From NCBI GenBank assembly GCA_937142855.1, contig CAKZQZ010000053.1, forward strand, positions 1 to 64,000: a stretch of 64,000 nucleotides of DNA, given 5' to 3'. Below are positions 18,152 to 30,745 of the stretch, in pieces. Within the stretch, counting starts at the first letter, position 1, and each line of letters starts with the position of its first letter. Both the position numbers and the translations under genes were made by a program. Below the pieces are notes generated by a model. That model did no database searches, had not been told where the DNA came from, and saw only the letters and a program-made list of their open reading frames with translations. The stretch comes from an uncultured Alphaproteobacteria bacterium (GTDB lineage Bacteria > Pseudomonadota > Alphaproteobacteria > Puniceispirillales > Marisalimonadaceae).

Positions 18152-19273
18152 TTATATTTTCTTTTCGTGAACATTTATACTTAAAACAAGACCAACACCA
18201 ATTAAAACAGTTAACAAAGAAGTTCCACCATAACTTATTAAAGGTAATGGTGCACCTACTACTGGCAACAACCCACAAACCATTCCAATATTTAAACTTA
18301 AATAAAGGAACAGTAAAAAAGCTACACCAAAAGCAACTAGTTTTGAAAAAATCGCAGTAGTATTAAGAGAAACTCTTATAATTAATCCAATCAACAAACA
18401 AAAAATTAAAATGATAGACATAGAACCTAAAAAACCAAATTCTTCAGAAATTAGAGTGAAAATAAAATCTGTATGTTTTTCTGGTAAATAATTTAATCTA
18501 CTTTGACTTCCTAATAAAAAACCTTTTCCAAAAACACCACCTGAACCTATTGCTATTTTTGATTGTATAATCTGATAACCACTTCCTAATTTATCCATCT
18601 CAGGGTTTAAAAAAACTAAAATTCTATTTTTTTGATATTCATATAACTGTTGCCATATAAAAGGAATCGAAGATACAATTAAAAGGGAACTAATAATTAT
18701 AAATTTCATCGATATCCCAACAAAAAAAAGGATTGCTAGACCAAGTAAAATTATAGTCAAACCAGTGCCTAAATCTGGTTGAGAAATAACTAAAAGCCCT
18801 GGAACAAGTATTATAAACAAAGGTATTATGTATGTTGAAAGGCTTTCAAGATGAACTGTTGGCAAATAGTCAAAATATCTGGCTAAAATTAGAATTAAAC
18901 CTAACTTCATAAACTCAGAGGGTTGAAAGCTAATCCCTCCAATCATAATCCATCTTGCAACGTCACCCGTACCAAAAAATTTTACCCAAACCAAAGCTAT
19001 TAAACCTAAAAAAAAGGATAATATGCTAAATTTATTAAAAATATAAGTTGGTGTTAAGGCTATACAAATCATCAAAATACCACCAAATAGTAACCTAATT
19101 AAATGATTTTTTGCCCATGGATCCCAACTTCCTCCAGCTGCAGAATATAAAGAAATAACACCAACAAACCCTAAGAATGCTAAACAAAAAATAATTAACC
19201 AATTAATTTTTAAAAATTTTAGCAATAATGAAAGCACAACAGTTTCTGATGAGAATTTATTTTTATAATTCAT
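18152..19273 (-). CDS. rodA: SEDS peptidoglycan glycosyltransferase RodA
   Basis: Polymerises lipid II into glycan strands during cell elongation, working with PBP2. The 373-residue protein has about ten membrane helices. Family signatures are QPSEFMKLGLILILARYF, QPDLGTGLTIILLGLAILFF, GSGGVFGKGFLLGSQSRLNYLPEKHTDFIFTLI (containing the catalytic-site aspartate region) and PLISYGGTSLLTVLIGVGLVLSI. It starts three bases after the end of mrdA, in the usual mreBCD-mrdA-rodA order. The N-terminus carries about 25 extra polar and hydrophobic residues, as in many alphaproteobacteria. Confidence 0.95.
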   Translation of the reverse strand: MNYKNKFSSETVVLSLLLKFLKINWLIIFCLAFLGFVGVISLYSAAGGSWDPWAKNHLIRLLFGGILMICIALTPTYIFNKFSILSFFLGLIALVWVKFFGTGDVARWIMIGGISFQPSEFMKLGLILILARYFDYLPTVHLESLSTYIIPLFIILVPGLLVISQPDLGTGLTIILLGLAILFFVGISMKFIIISSLLIVSSIPFIWQQLYEYQKNRILVFLNPEMDKLGSGYQIIQSKIAIGSGGVFGKGFLLGSQSRLNYLPEKHTDFIFTLISEEFGFLGSMSIILIFCLLIGLIIRVSLNTTAIFSKLVAFGVAFLLFLYLSLNIGMVCGLLPVVGAPLPLISYGGTSLLTVLIGVGLVLSINVHEKKI

Positions 19274-19275
19274 TA

Positions 19276-21213
19276 TTAACCTGTTTGTTTAAAACCAAAT
19301 AAATGTTTAAAAACATCTCTTGCAATTGGAGCAGCTACTGATGAACCACTACCACCATGCTCAACGACAACTGATATTGCATATTTAGGTTTGGAAGAAG
19401 GAGCATATCCAATAAAAAGGGCATGATCTCTTTTTTCCCATGGCCTGTCTTCATTTTTTACAACTCCGTCCTCTCTTTCAGTTTCAGAAATCCTGACCAC
19501 TTGAACCGTTCCAGTTTTACCAGCCATCTCAATATTTTTGTTTCCAATTTTATAGTTTTTTGCAGTTCCATTTTCTCCAATTACAACTCTTTCCATAGCT
19601 CTTTTAATATAATTAAGATGCTCATTATTTATTTTTAAAGATTCAAATCCATTTTTATTTTTTCCTATTAAAAAAGTTGGTGTTATTTTGAGTCCATTGC
19701 TTGCTAACCTTGACGTCATTGTTACAAGTTGGAGTGGTGTCGTTAGGATATATCCTTGCCCAATTGAAGCGTTAAGTGTCTCTCCAAGTGACCACCTTAA
19801 TCCATCTCTCTTCAATTTCCATTCTTTGTTTGGCACAACACCCTTTGCCCTATCATCAATTTCTAAGTCATAATATTGCCCTAGACCAAGTTTTTTCATC
19901 ATAAGAGAAATTTTATTAATGCCAACTTTCAAACCGAGTTCATAGAAATAAACGTCACAAGACCTTTCTATTGCCTCTATTAAGTTAAGTTTGCCATGAC
20001 CATCCTTTGACCAGCAATGAAACTCACTGTCACCTAATTTTCTTGAACCTGAGCAAAAAAATTTAGTTTTATAATCTATTAACCCGCTTTCTAAAGCTGC
20101 CAAAGCTACAGCCATTTTTATTGTAGAGCCGGGAGGATATACACCAGATATACTTCTATTCAAAAAGGGAGATCTAGGGTTTTTTTTCAAATACTCCCAC
20201 TCCTTTGTTCCTAATTCATTTGAGAAAATATTCGGATCAAAACCTGGAGAAGAAACACTACAAAGTATTTCACCATTTTCAATATCCATAACTACTAGGG
20301 ATCCAGAATTCGGATCAACAATATTATTATTTTTATCTTTATAGATATGATTGTTATCATCTAAATAAAAAAAGGAATTATTATTTTTTTTGTTATTTAC
20401 AGAATTTATATTTTGAATTTTTAGGTTCCCTCTTTTTAACCTCTCAATTGCAAATGCTTGTAATTCCATATCTAGTGAAATTTGAATATCTTTACCTGGT
20501 ATAGTGTTTTCATAAACATGTGATTCAATCACAAAGCCTTTAGATGTGACCTCATTTCTTTTTCTACCAAACTTACCTGTCAATTCTTTTTCAAAAAATT
20601 TTTCTAATCCACTTTTTCCTATTTTTAAGTCAGTGCTTAGAATATTATTGTAATTCTTAGTATTTTTATTTGTTATTCCACCAACATAACCAGTAATATG
20701 CCCCACTATGTTTCCTTGAGGATAAATTCGTCTCTTTGACATAAAAAAAGTAATTTCAGGAAATTCAACACTCCTTACCACTAGCTTAGATAAATCTTTT
20801 TTTGAGAGATTTTTTGTGATTACGATTTTTTTAGAAAAATTATTATCAATGTTTTTTATTTTATTTTTAAAACTAACAATATCTTTTTCTTCTAAATTAA
20901 TAACCTTAGATATTCTTTTAATAATATTGTCTGTATTTAAATTTTGATTCCAATTTAAAACAAGATGGAAGGCATCTTCATTTCCTGCTATCAGACGCAT
21001 TCTCCTATCTAATATTCTTCCTCTATCAGGAGAAATCAAATGATAATCAAATTGATTATTATCAGATAATTTTTCATATTTTTGGTTTTCAATTAATTGT
21101 AAATCAAAAAGTCTCCAACTTATTGCTCCAACGATAGAGCCTTTAATTAAAGATAAAAAAATGAATCTTCTAGAAATTTTTTTATTCAATTTTATTATAT
21201 TTTTATTTTTCAT
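19276..21213 (-). CDS. mrdA: Penicillin-binding protein 2 (transpeptidase)
   Basis: Cross-links peptidoglycan in the elongasome. 645 residues: a short cytoplasmic tail, one membrane anchor (FIFLSLIKGSIVGAISWRL), a dimerisation/pedestal domain (SPDRGRILDRR to SKGFVIESHV), then the transpeptidase. The catalytic SxxK is Ser363-Thr-Ile-Lys366 in YPPGSTIKMA, the second motif is ERSCDVYFYELG and the third is GKTGTVQV. An Asn/Lys-rich insertion (about residues 266-300) in front of the catalytic domain is low-complexity and probably a loop. Its start overlaps the mreD stop by 4 nt, indicating coupled translation. Confidence 0.96.
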   Translation of the reverse strand: MKNKNIIKLNKKISRRFIFLSLIKGSIVGAISWRLFDLQLIENQKYEKLSDNNQFDYHLISPDRGRILDRRMRLIAGNEDAFHLVLNWNQNLNTDNIIKRISKVINLEEKDIVSFKNKIKNIDNNFSKKIVITKNLSKKDLSKLVVRSVEFPEITFFMSKRRIYPQGNIVGHITGYVGGITNKNTKNYNNILSTDLKIGKSGLEKFFEKELTGKFGRKRNEVTSKGFVIESHVYENTIPGKDIQISLDMELQAFAIERLKRGNLKIQNINSVNNKKNNNSFFYLDDNNHIYKDKNNNIVDPNSGSLVVMDIENGEILCSVSSPGFDPNIFSNELGTKEWEYLKKNPRSPFLNRSISGVYPPGSTIKMAVALAALESGLIDYKTKFFCSGSRKLGDSEFHCWSKDGHGKLNLIEAIERSCDVYFYELGLKVGINKISLMMKKLGLGQYYDLEIDDRAKGVVPNKEWKLKRDGLRWSLGETLNASIGQGYILTTPLQLVTMTSRLASNGLKITPTFLIGKNKNGFESLKINNEHLNYIKRAMERVVIGENGTAKNYKIGNKNIEMAGKTGTVQVVRISETEREDGVVKNEDRPWEKRDHALFIGYAPSSKPKYAISVVVEHGGSGSSVAAPIARDVFKHLFGFKQTG

Positions 21214-21740
21214 GGATTAGTTTTTATTAATTTAGATATAAAAAATATGAGATCTATCGCCAAATTTATAATTGGAAAAAGTATTAATGTAGTTCCAATA
21301 TGAAACAATAATGGGTTTATATCAGGTATGGACAAATTAATTACAATGTTGATTAAAACAATAGCGAAAATTGATAAGCTAAAGATAATAGTAAATGAGA
21401 ACCATGACTGTTGACTATTATTATCTAAGTTAAGAGATGACAAATTTTCAGTTAGTAATTTTATTAACAAAAAGAAAATTGAAGAAACACCTAAATTAAC
21501 ACTAGCCATGATGTCATTTAATATACCTAAAATTAGCATTAACGTATTTGATGGTGTGAAGTTTAATTTTCTTATACATAAATAAATTACAATAGAAACA
21601 AGACTTGGGGTTGAACTATTAAAAATTGAAAAAAAACCAAGAGCTTTTTCAAAATTTATTAAGAGAAATAATAAAATAAAAAAAAAGAAACTAGTCGACA
21701 AGCTATAAAAAAAATAAATTAAATTATTATATTTGGTCAA
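21210..21740 (-). CDS. mreD: Rod-shape-determining membrane protein MreD
   Basis: 176 residues, almost entirely hydrophobic, with about five membrane segments. It contains TPSNTLMLILGILNDIMASVNLGVSSIFFLL, the moderately conserved D-x4-LG-type segment of MreD. Sequence conservation is weak in this family; position between mreC and mrdA with 4-nt overlaps on both sides is the stronger evidence. It probably helps anchor the MreB-MreC-RodA-PBP2 complex in the inner membrane. Confidence 0.88.
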   Translation of the reverse strand: MTKYNNLIYFFYSLSTSFFFFILLFLLINFEKALGFFSIFNSSTPSLVSIVIYLCIRKLNFTPSNTLMLILGILNDIMASVNLGVSSIFFLLIKLLTENLSSLNLDNNSQQSWFSFTIIFSLSIFAIVLINIVINLSIPDINPLLFHIGTTLILFPIINLAIDLIFFISKLIKTNP

Positions 21741-22669
21741 TTTTCTGACCCCTTTTGCCTTGTTCCACTTGAATCCAAACCTTTAAACACAAATGAGGGT
21801 TTTGGTTTTTGTAAAGGGGCAAACCCTTGAAATGTTTTGTAATTACCTGATATTTTTTCTTTATTGGTTATTATAGATAGGTATGTCATTCTTTGAAAAT
21901 CCACAGAGGGTTTTATATAAAATTCGCCAGAAAAACCTTTAACGACTTTCCCAACATTAATACCTGGGGGCAACCTGCCTCCATGCCCTGAAGTTTCTAC
22001 TGTTTCACCTTCAATTAGAAGAGCGTCGGATGACAAAAATTTAATTTCTAATAACTCACCGTTGTTACCTTTTGCAACTGCTGGCCAATTACTTTCATTA
22101 AAATATACTGGTATCATAGAATTAATATCTATGGTTAAAAGTATTCTACTAGTCTTTAGACCAACGTTTACTACATAACCAACTAAACCAAGAGATGAAA
22201 TGGCAGGTTGACCAATTTGAATTCCATAATCTCTACCAGCATTTATTAAAACTGTATTAGCAAAAACTCCACCAGGAGCTGTAACGGCTCTGCCAGTTAC
22301 TATTTTATTTTTAAATTTTGGCAAAAGGTTTAGAAGTTCTCTTAGTTCTAATAATTCCTTTTCTTGATTTTTAGCCTTTATATTAAGAGCTTTCAGTTTT
22401 CTATTTTCATTTTTTAATTTTAGGTTTTGCTCTCTTAATGATCCTGTAGATTTTACATCTTCAAATATAACAGCAATATCTTTTATAGGTTTATTAACTA
22501 CATCAGTAACTGGAGCCCAGAAATCAAATAGAAAAGCTTTAATGTTTCTCATAGCAATGAGATCGAGCTTTCCAAGGAAGACTAAAAGCAAACACAATAA
22601 AATTAAAATAAAATTAAAGTTTCTATTTTCTTTAAACGCCTTTTTGTTTGACGGCTTAGATGAAACCAA
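21737..22669 (-). CDS. mreC: Rod-shape-determining protein MreC
   Basis: 310-residue periplasmic scaffold of the elongasome. One N-terminal membrane helix (FILILLCLLLVFLGKLDLI) is followed by a coiled coil (about residues 75-110, LREQNLKLKNENRKLKALNI) and the two-lobed beta domain (VTGRAVTAPGGVFANTVLINAGRDYGIQIGQPAI, GLVGYVVNVGLKTSRILLTIDINSMIPV). The C-terminal 35 residues are a short Pro/Lys/Ser tail. It overlaps mreD by 4 nt. Confidence 0.94.
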   Translation of the reverse strand: MVSSKPSNKKAFKENRNFNFILILLCLLLVFLGKLDLIAMRNIKAFLFDFWAPVTDVVNKPIKDIAVIFEDVKSTGSLREQNLKLKNENRKLKALNIKAKNQEKELLELRELLNLLPKFKNKIVTGRAVTAPGGVFANTVLINAGRDYGIQIGQPAISSLGLVGYVVNVGLKTSRILLTIDINSMIPVYFNESNWPAVAKGNNGELLEIKFLSSDALLIEGETVETSGHGGRLPPGINVGKVVKGFSGEFYIKPSVDFQRMTYLSIITNKEKISGNYKTFQGFAPLQKPKPSFVFKGLDSSGTRQKGSEN

Positions 22670-22704
22670 TTTAAATCACTCATAGAATAGTAGTTAGACT
22701 ATCA

Positions 22705-23787
<1,083 letters not shown>

Positions 23788-23838
23788 TTAATAATTAATA
23801 AGTTTAATTAGTATCCTAATTCATAGAATTAATAAATA

Positions 23839-24858
<1,020 letters not shown>

Positions 24859-24910
24859 TTAAAAAAACTCCCTTACGTAAAACATTAATTAATTAATTAT
24901 GAATTTATTA

Positions 24911-25471
24911 TCAGTTAACTTCAATTTGATCTAGTAGTTTTGTCTCTGTTTTGTTTCCCCTTGAAATAGCTGAGACACCAGTTCTTGAAATTTCTGTATC
25001 TCCAAGAGATTGCATTAATTCTATAAAAGCATCAATCTTACTTGGCTTACCTGTCAATTCAAATATAAAACTTGATAAGGTCACATCTAATGTTCTTGCC
25101 CTAAACGTCTCAGCTATTCTTAATGCTTCAACCCTATTAGCACCTTCTACAACTAATTTAACAAGAGCTAACTCACTTTTAATAAAAGGGCCTTCTAAAG
25201 TTAAATCTCTTACTATTCTAACAGGAACAATTCTTAATAGTTGAGATTTAATTTGTTCAATCGTCATTGATGTCCCTCTCGTAACTAAAGAAATTCTTGA
25301 TAAGTTTTTTGTGTTATCTATTTCAGTTACGTTAAGACTTTCAATGTTGTAACCTCTTCCAGAAAACAAACCTATTACTCTGGCCAAAGTCCCAGGTTGG
25401 TTATCTACAATCAGAGATAATGTTCTAGATGTTTCTTCTTCTTTGATTTCATTATTTTGATAAACTGACAT
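24911..25471 (-). CDS. ilvH: Acetolactate synthase small (regulatory) subunit
   Basis: Regulatory partner of IlvB; its ACT domain binds valine for feedback inhibition. Residues about 15-90 are the ACT domain (RTLSLIVDNQPGTLARVIGLFSGRGYNIESLNV), followed by the second conserved domain (ALVKLVVEGANRVEALRIAETFRARTLDVTLSSFIFELTG). 186 residues. It lies 12 nt after ilvB, so the subunits are co-translated. Confidence 0.96.
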   Translation of the reverse strand: MSVYQNNEIKEEETSRTLSLIVDNQPGTLARVIGLFSGRGYNIESLNVTEIDNTKNLSRISLVTRGTSMTIEQIKSQLLRIVPVRIVRDLTLEGPFIKSELALVKLVVEGANRVEALRIAETFRARTLDVTLSSFIFELTGKPSKIDAFIELMQSLGDTEISRTGVSAISRGNKTETKLLDQIEVN

Positions 25472-25483
25472 AAATTTTTTTAC

Positions 25484-27244
25484 CTATACTAATGCCAATC
25501 CAGCTTCAGATGTGTCATTATTTTTATCATTCACTCCCAAGATCATCTCATTATGAGCAGCTCCTGACGGTATCATTGGAAAACAATTTTCTTCTTTCAC
25601 AACTCTAATATCAGCTATAACTGGTCCTTGATGATTAATCATCTCATCAATAGTGGATTCAAGTTTATTAAACTCTTCAACTCTTAAACCTTTTATACCA
25701 AAACTCTCAGCAAGCAATACAAAATCTGGCAGTGAATCCGTATAACTTTCACTATATCTTGAGCCATGATTTAGTTCTTGCCACTGCCTAACCATACCCA
25801 TCCATTGATTATTCAATATGAATATTTTTACAGGTAACTTATATTGAACAATCGTAGAAAGTTCTTGCATATTCATTAAAAAAGAAGCCTCACCAGAAAT
25901 ATCAATTACTAGTGATTTTGGATGAGCAATTTGAACACCTACAGATGATGGTAAACCATAACCCATTGTACCTAGCCCCCCAGAGGTCATCCAATGATTT
26001 GGCTTGGAAAAACCAAAATACTGGGCTGCCCACATTTGATGTTGTCCAACCTCAGTGGTAACAAAAGTATCAAAATTTAAAGTTTTTTCATACAAACTCT
26101 TAATAGCTTGTTGTGGTTTAATGATATTGCCAACTTGCCTAAAACCAAGTGAGTCTTTCTTTCTCCATTCATTAATTTGTGACCACCATGATTGTTTAGA
26201 TGCCAATTTTTTTTGATTGTGAAGTTTCTTTAATTCATCAACTAACAACCTCAAAGTTTCTGAACAGTCACCAACAATCCCATAATCAACCGAAACAACC
26301 TTATTTATAGATGATTTATCAATGTCTATATGAATCTTTTTTGAATTTGGTGAAAAAGCATTTAATCTTCCAGTAACTCTATCATCAAACCGAGCACCTA
26401 CATTTATCATAACGTCACAATGATGCATTGCTAAGTTAGCTTCGTATGTTCCATGCATACCAAGCATACCTAAAAAGTTTTTGTGATTATTGGGAACAGC
26501 ACCTAAACCCATTAGTGTGAGAGTAACTGGCGCGTCAATCAGATCAACCAATTCTGTCATAAGTTTAGAGGCTTCAGGGCCAGAATTAATTAATCCACCA
26601 CCACCATATATGATAGGTTTTTCTGAATTAATTAGTAAATTGGCAACTTTATTAATTACATTAGGATCAACAGACAATGAATTAGAGCTAACTTTGTATG
26701 ATTTATTTATTTTTTGTTTATATTTTACCTTAGTTAGCTGAATATCCTTTGGAAGATCAACCAGAACTGGTCCAGGCCTTCCTGTTGATGCAATATCAAA
26801 CGCCTCATGAATAACGTCACATAAAATATCTGCGTTTTTTACTAGATAATTATGTTTTGTACATGGCCTTGAGATCCCAGTAGTGTCAGCTTCTTGAAAT
26901 GCATCTGTTCCAATTAGGTGTGTCGGTACTTGCCCACTTAAACAGACAATGGGAATAGAATCCATTAAAGCATCCGTTAAACCTGTAATAGCATTTGTGG
27001 CACCAGGGCCAGATGTAACCAATACACAACCAACCTTTCCAGTTGATCTGGCATAACCTTCGGCTGCATGAACAGCTGCCTGCTCATGCCTTACTAAAAT
27101 GTGTTTAAGTGACTTATTTTGAAAAATAGCATCGTATAAAGGCAAAACAGCGCCGCCAGGATAACCAAAAATTACTTCTACACCGTTTTCCACCAACGCT
27201 TTTATAACAGCCTCGGCGCCTACAATAAGTTCATCATTACTCAT
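25484..27244 (-). CDS. ilvB: Acetolactate synthase large (catalytic) subunit
   Basis: Thiamine-diphosphate enzyme condensing pyruvate with pyruvate or 2-oxobutyrate. The start is either ATG 27256 or ATG 27244; [19 protein letters not shown] from 27244 fits the family start best. The catalytic glutamate lies in [18 protein letters not shown], the FAD/central domain in [20 protein letters not shown], and the ThDP-Mg motif runs from [15 protein letters not shown] to [12 protein letters not shown]. First gene of ilvBHC. I see no leader peptide or attenuator hairpin in the 94 bp before miaA. Confidence 0.96.
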   Translation of the reverse strand: MSNDELIVGAEAVIKALVENGVEVIFGYPGGAVLPLYDAIFQNKSLKHILVRHEQAAVHAAEGYARSTGKVGCVLVTSGPGATNAITGLTDALMDSIPIVCLSGQVPTHLIGTDAFQEADTTGISRPCTKHNYLVKNADILCDVIHEAFDIASTGRPGPVLVDLPKDIQLTKVKYKQKINKSYKVSSNSLSVDPNVINKVANLLINSEKPIIYGGGGLINSGPEASKLMTELVDLIDAPVTLTLMGLGAVPNNHKNFLGMLGMHGTYEANLAMHHCDVMINVGARFDDRVTGRLNAFSPNSKKIHIDIDKSSINKVVSVDYGIVGDCSETLRLLVDELKKLHNQKKLASKQSWWSQINEWRKKDSLGFRQVGNIIKPQQAIKSLYEKTLNFDTFVTTEVGQHQMWAAQYFGFSKPNHWMTSGGLGTMGYGLPSSVGVQIAHPKSLVIDISGEASFLMNMQELSTIVQYKLPVKIFILNNQWMGMVRQWQELNHGSRYSESYTDSLPDFVLLAESFGIKGLRVEEFNKLESTIDEMINHQGPVIADIRVVKEENCFPMIPSGAAHNEMILGVNDKNNDTSEAGLALV

Positions 27245-27350
27245 AAAAAATTCCATTAAATAATTGTAAGCAACCTTGTTAACAAGATTCTAATTAGCCG
27301 TCAACTTTATAATATAAAATTACAATTAGCATGCTAATAATGAAATAATA

Positions 27351-28274
27351 TTAGATATATAACGTTTTATTTGGAATATAATTATGAGAAAACCATGTAA
27401 ATTGTCTTTTTACATAGCGCCTTGTATCTCTTTTACTTAAATTTACAGCGTCTTCATAAGATATTAGACTATCTAGATATTGAAGTAACCATTTAACTCC
27501 TAGAGATTTTGAGATAGGAAGAGAACGATCAATCTTATTTTTCCATAAAGTCTCAACTTCACCCAGAGCTCCACTTGCGAGCATTTTATCAAACCTAATA
27601 TCACAATTTCTATAAATTGCGCTCCTTTCAGATTTCACCATAAGGGAGAAGATTTTCTTTTCTAATTTACCTTCGCGTGGTTGGTTATGCCAAAATGTCA
27701 TATTTTTTTTTGTTTCCAGAAAGACACTATAAGCTCTTATTAATCTTTGTTTATCATAATTAACATTGACAAAATCAGGATCTATTTGACCATTTAATTG
27801 CTTAAACTTTTCAATACCAATCTCATTATACTTATTTAAAGATATTTTTTTATTTTTTTCAGAAATGTTTGGTATTTTAGCTATGCCATTTATAACAGCA
27901 TTAATATACAAGCCAGAACCGCCAACTATAATGGGTACTTTTTTAATTTGTTTTGCTTTATTTAGGGTTAATTTTAAATCTGCTAACCAATCAGCAACCG
28001 AGTAATTTGTAAATGCATCAACATACCCGTATAAAAAATGCGGTATACCTTGTTGATCTTCTTCAGATGGTCTTGCAGACAACAATTTTAAATCACTATA
28101 TACTTGGACAGAATCTGCATTTAAAATAACACCATCAATTTTTTGAGCTAATTCTATAGCAATCGCAGATTTACCAACACAAGTAGGACCTGCAATTACT
28201 ATGGCATCGTATTCCCAAGAAACTTTATTTGGAAATATATCAAGAATTTGTTCAAAATTTAAGGTGCTAGACAT
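27351..28274 (-). CDS. miaA: tRNA dimethylallyltransferase
   Basis: Adds a dimethylallyl group to A37 of tRNAs reading UNN codons. The P-loop is AGPTCVGKSAIAIELA (Cys replaces the more common Ala/Ser). DSVQVYSDLKLLSARPSEED carries the catalytic Asp and the substrate loop, and VGGSGLYINAVI and RDTRRYVKRQFTWFSH complete the core. The 307-residue length is typical. It is probably transcribed separately from ilvB, with serB divergent. Confidence 0.95.
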   Translation of the reverse strand: MSSTLNFEQILDIFPNKVSWEYDAIVIAGPTCVGKSAIAIELAQKIDGVILNADSVQVYSDLKLLSARPSEEDQQGIPHFLYGYVDAFTNYSVADWLADLKLTLNKAKQIKKVPIIVGGSGLYINAVINGIAKIPNISEKNKKISLNKYNEIGIEKFKQLNGQIDPDFVNVNYDKQRLIRAYSVFLETKKNMTFWHNQPREGKLEKKIFSLMVKSERSAIYRNCDIRFDKMLASGALGEVETLWKNKIDRSLPISKSLGVKWLLQYLDSLISYEDAVNLSKRDTRRYVKRQFTWFSHNYIPNKTLYI

Positions 28275-28303
28275 GACAATAACATTAATATATGTAAAAA
28301 TTT

Positions 28304-29215
28304 ATGAGTTATTTATTAATATCAAATACCACAGATAAAAAAATAAATTTAAATGATTTAAATTTAATTTCTCAACATATCAAAAAAATAGTTAAAGCCG
28401 ATATTAACTTTAAAGAATTAAGTAACAACAAAGCATATGAGTGTTATTTACCAAAAAATGAAACATATTATGAGTTATTAGATTTTATTACAAAATTAAA
28501 AACTCAAAAAAAATTAGACGTAAATATTATAAAATCAGAAAGCATAAGAAGAAAAAAATTACTCTTAGCAGATATGGATAGCACCATTATCAAAGAAGAG
28601 AGCTTAGATGAGCTGGCAAAGTTAATTGGGAAAGAAAAAGAAATAATTCAAATTACTAAAGAAGCCATGGAAGGAAAAATAGATTTTAAAAAGGCATTAT
28701 TTGATAGAGTATCAATACTAAAGGGGGTTTCTTTTGATATTTTGGAGAATTTAAAGTCTAAAGTCGAAATTAATGAAGGTGCAAGCGAACTAATTAAAAC
28801 TATGAAATATAATAAAGCAACTACAGTCTTAGTATCTGGTGGATTTACTTTTTTAACAAATTATTTAAAAATCAAATTAGGCTTTGATTTTGTTCACGCT
28901 AATTCACTTCAACACAGTATTGATACATATGGCAAAAAGGTACTTACAGGCATGGTTGCTGAGCCAATTCTAGATAAAGAGGCTAAGCTTAAATATCTAA
29001 ATCAATATTTAAATAAGTATAGTTTAGAACCAGAAGATTCAATGTGTGTAGGTGACGGAGCTAATGACATTGATATGATAGTAAATTCTGGAATGGGGGT
29101 TTCTTTTAATGGCAAAAAAGCACTGAAAGATGTTGCTGATTTACACTTTGATTACACCAACCTTCTTGGTTTACTATATGCCCAAGGTTACTCCGACAAG
29201 GAAATCATTTCTTAA
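28304..29215 (+). CDS. serB: Phosphoserine phosphatase
   Basis: Last step of serine synthesis. 303 residues; the first 85 are a divergent regulatory-type N-terminal domain. The HAD catalytic domain begins with the nucleophile motif LLADMDSTIIKEESLDELA (first Asp nucleophile, second Asp general acid). TVLVSGGFTFLTNYL supplies the Ser of motif II, and MCVGDGANDIDMIVNSGMGVSFNGK is motif IV. It is divergent from miaA and convergent with degP. Confidence 0.95.
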   Translation: MSYLLISNTTDKKINLNDLNLISQHIKKIVKADINFKELSNNKAYECYLPKNETYYELLDFITKLKTQKKLDVNIIKSESIRRKKLLLADMDSTIIKEESLDELAKLIGKEKEIIQITKEAMEGKIDFKKALFDRVSILKGVSFDILENLKSKVEINEGASELIKTMKYNKATTVLVSGGFTFLTNYLKIKLGFDFVHANSLQHSIDTYGKKVLTGMVAEPILDKEAKLKYLNQYLNKYSLEPEDSMCVGDGANDIDMIVNSGMGVSFNGKKALKDVADLHFDYTNLLGLLYAQGYSDKEIIS

Positions 29216-29223
29216 ATAAAAAG

Positions 29224-30654
29224 TTATTTTAGCTCTATAGCTACAAACCTTGTTCCATTTTCAATCTTAACCAAGAATAGTAAGGCCTTTCTTTTTTGCT
29301 TAAGAGCATTCTTCAAAGATTGGTCAATTATATCTAGCGAATTAACTTCTACTTGCCCAACTCTAATTATAACCATTCCAGGCACAAGACCAGCAGATTG
29401 CGCAGGGCTTTCGTCTTTTACAGAAGTAATTACAACTCCTTTATCTATATTTTTAAGATTGAATTTTGATTTGTTTTTAGGATTTAATTCTTCTGCTACA
29501 AAACCTAATTTGTCATATTCTTTTTTATCACCAACTGAATTACTTGATTGACCAATTAGATTTTCTTTTTCAGCTAATTCTAATTCACCCAAAACGACAT
29601 TAAGAGATAACTCTTTACCATTTCTAAGAATAACTAAAGGAACAGATTTACCAACAGGAGTACCTGCGACTACTTTTGGAAGTTCTTTCATATTTTCAAT
29701 ATCTATATTATTAAACTTTAATATAACGTCACCAGTTTTAACTCCTGCCTTCTCAGCTGGACCTCCTTCAGTTGCTGAAGAAACTAAAGCGCCCTTTGCA
29801 GATTTCATTCCCAAACTATCAGCTATTTCTTGCGATATCTCTTGTATTAAAACGCCAAGCCATCCCCTTTTAGTTCTTCCATATTGTTTGAGTTGGTCTG
29901 TTACTTGCTTTGCAAGGTTAGATGAAACAGCAAACCCAATGCCAACAGACCCTCCAGATTGAGAAAATATTGCTGTATTAATTCCAACCACATTACCTTT
30001 CATATCAAACAAAGGACCACCAGAGTTACCTCTGTTAATAGAAGCATCTGTTTGAATATAGTCATCATAAGATCCTGATAGGTTTCTTCCCCTAGCAGAC
30101 ACAATGCCCGCTGTAACTGTTCCACCGAAACCAAATGGATTTCCTATTGCCATAACCCAATCACCAACTCTTAGATCATTAGAATCACCAAATTTTACAG
30201 CTTTTAATTTAGTTTTCTTAGGATCAATTTTTAAAAGTGCTACGTCTGTTTTTGGGTCTTTTCCAACAACTGTGGCTTCAAAAGAGGTATCGTCATATAA
30301 TATAACCATGATTTTCTCAGCATTATCTATGACATGATTATTAGTTATAACGTATCCGGTATCATCAATAATAAAACCTGACCCTAATGATTGAGCCTTT
30401 CTCTTTTTACCGCCTGGTTGATCAAATTGTTTGAAAAAATCTTCAAATGGTGAACCAGGAGGAAAGGAAGGCATTTGCCTTGATCTTTCTTCAATTACAG
30501 TAGTAGTTGAAATATTTACTACTGAAGGGCTAAGTTTTTCGGCAAGATCAGCAAAACTATCGGGTGCGCTTTTAGCATGAGATATATTAACTGCAAAAAA
30601 TATAATAAAAATATTAATTGAAAAAGCACAACTAAGTTTTTTAATTAAGGACAT
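29224..30654 (-). CDS. degP: Periplasmic Do/DegP-family serine protease
   Basis: ATP-independent periplasmic protease/chaperone. The signal peptide spans about residues 1-27. The trypsin-like domain has the triad His (ITNNHVIDNAEKI), Asp (KTDVALLKID) and Ser (NRGNSGGPLFD). Two PDZ domains follow, at about 255-345 (RGWLGVLIQEISQEIADSLG) and 375-470 (VVITSVKDESPAQSAGLVPGMVIIRVG). 476 residues fit DegP/DegQ/MucD; I use degP loosely. It lies directly after hflC on the same strand, as in many alphaproteobacteria, which groups membrane-protein quality control genes. Confidence 0.93.
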   Translation of the reverse strand: MSLIKKLSCAFSINIFIIFFAVNISHAKSAPDSFADLAEKLSPSVVNISTTTVIEERSRQMPSFPPGSPFEDFFKQFDQPGGKKRKAQSLGSGFIIDDTGYVITNNHVIDNAEKIMVILYDDTSFEATVVGKDPKTDVALLKIDPKKTKLKAVKFGDSNDLRVGDWVMAIGNPFGFGGTVTAGIVSARGRNLSGSYDDYIQTDASINRGNSGGPLFDMKGNVVGINTAIFSQSGGSVGIGFAVSSNLAKQVTDQLKQYGRTKRGWLGVLIQEISQEIADSLGMKSAKGALVSSATEGGPAEKAGVKTGDVILKFNNIDIENMKELPKVVAGTPVGKSVPLVILRNGKELSLNVVLGELELAEKENLIGQSSNSVGDKKEYDKLGFVAEELNPKNKSKFNLKNIDKGVVITSVKDESPAQSAGLVPGMVIIRVGQVEVNSLDIIDQSLKNALKQKRKALLFLVKIENGTRFVAIELK

Positions 30655-30745
30655 AACAACACCATCAAAATAATTTAATTATTATTAATACTCGAAAAAA
30701 AGGCAGTTTTATGGCTCATAGAAATAATATCCAATTTAATAGAAC

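Noticed and set aside
27257-27350. Attenuator or leader peptide in front of ilvB
   Set aside because: No short frame with a run of Val/Leu/Ile codons and no terminator hairpin in these 94 bases.
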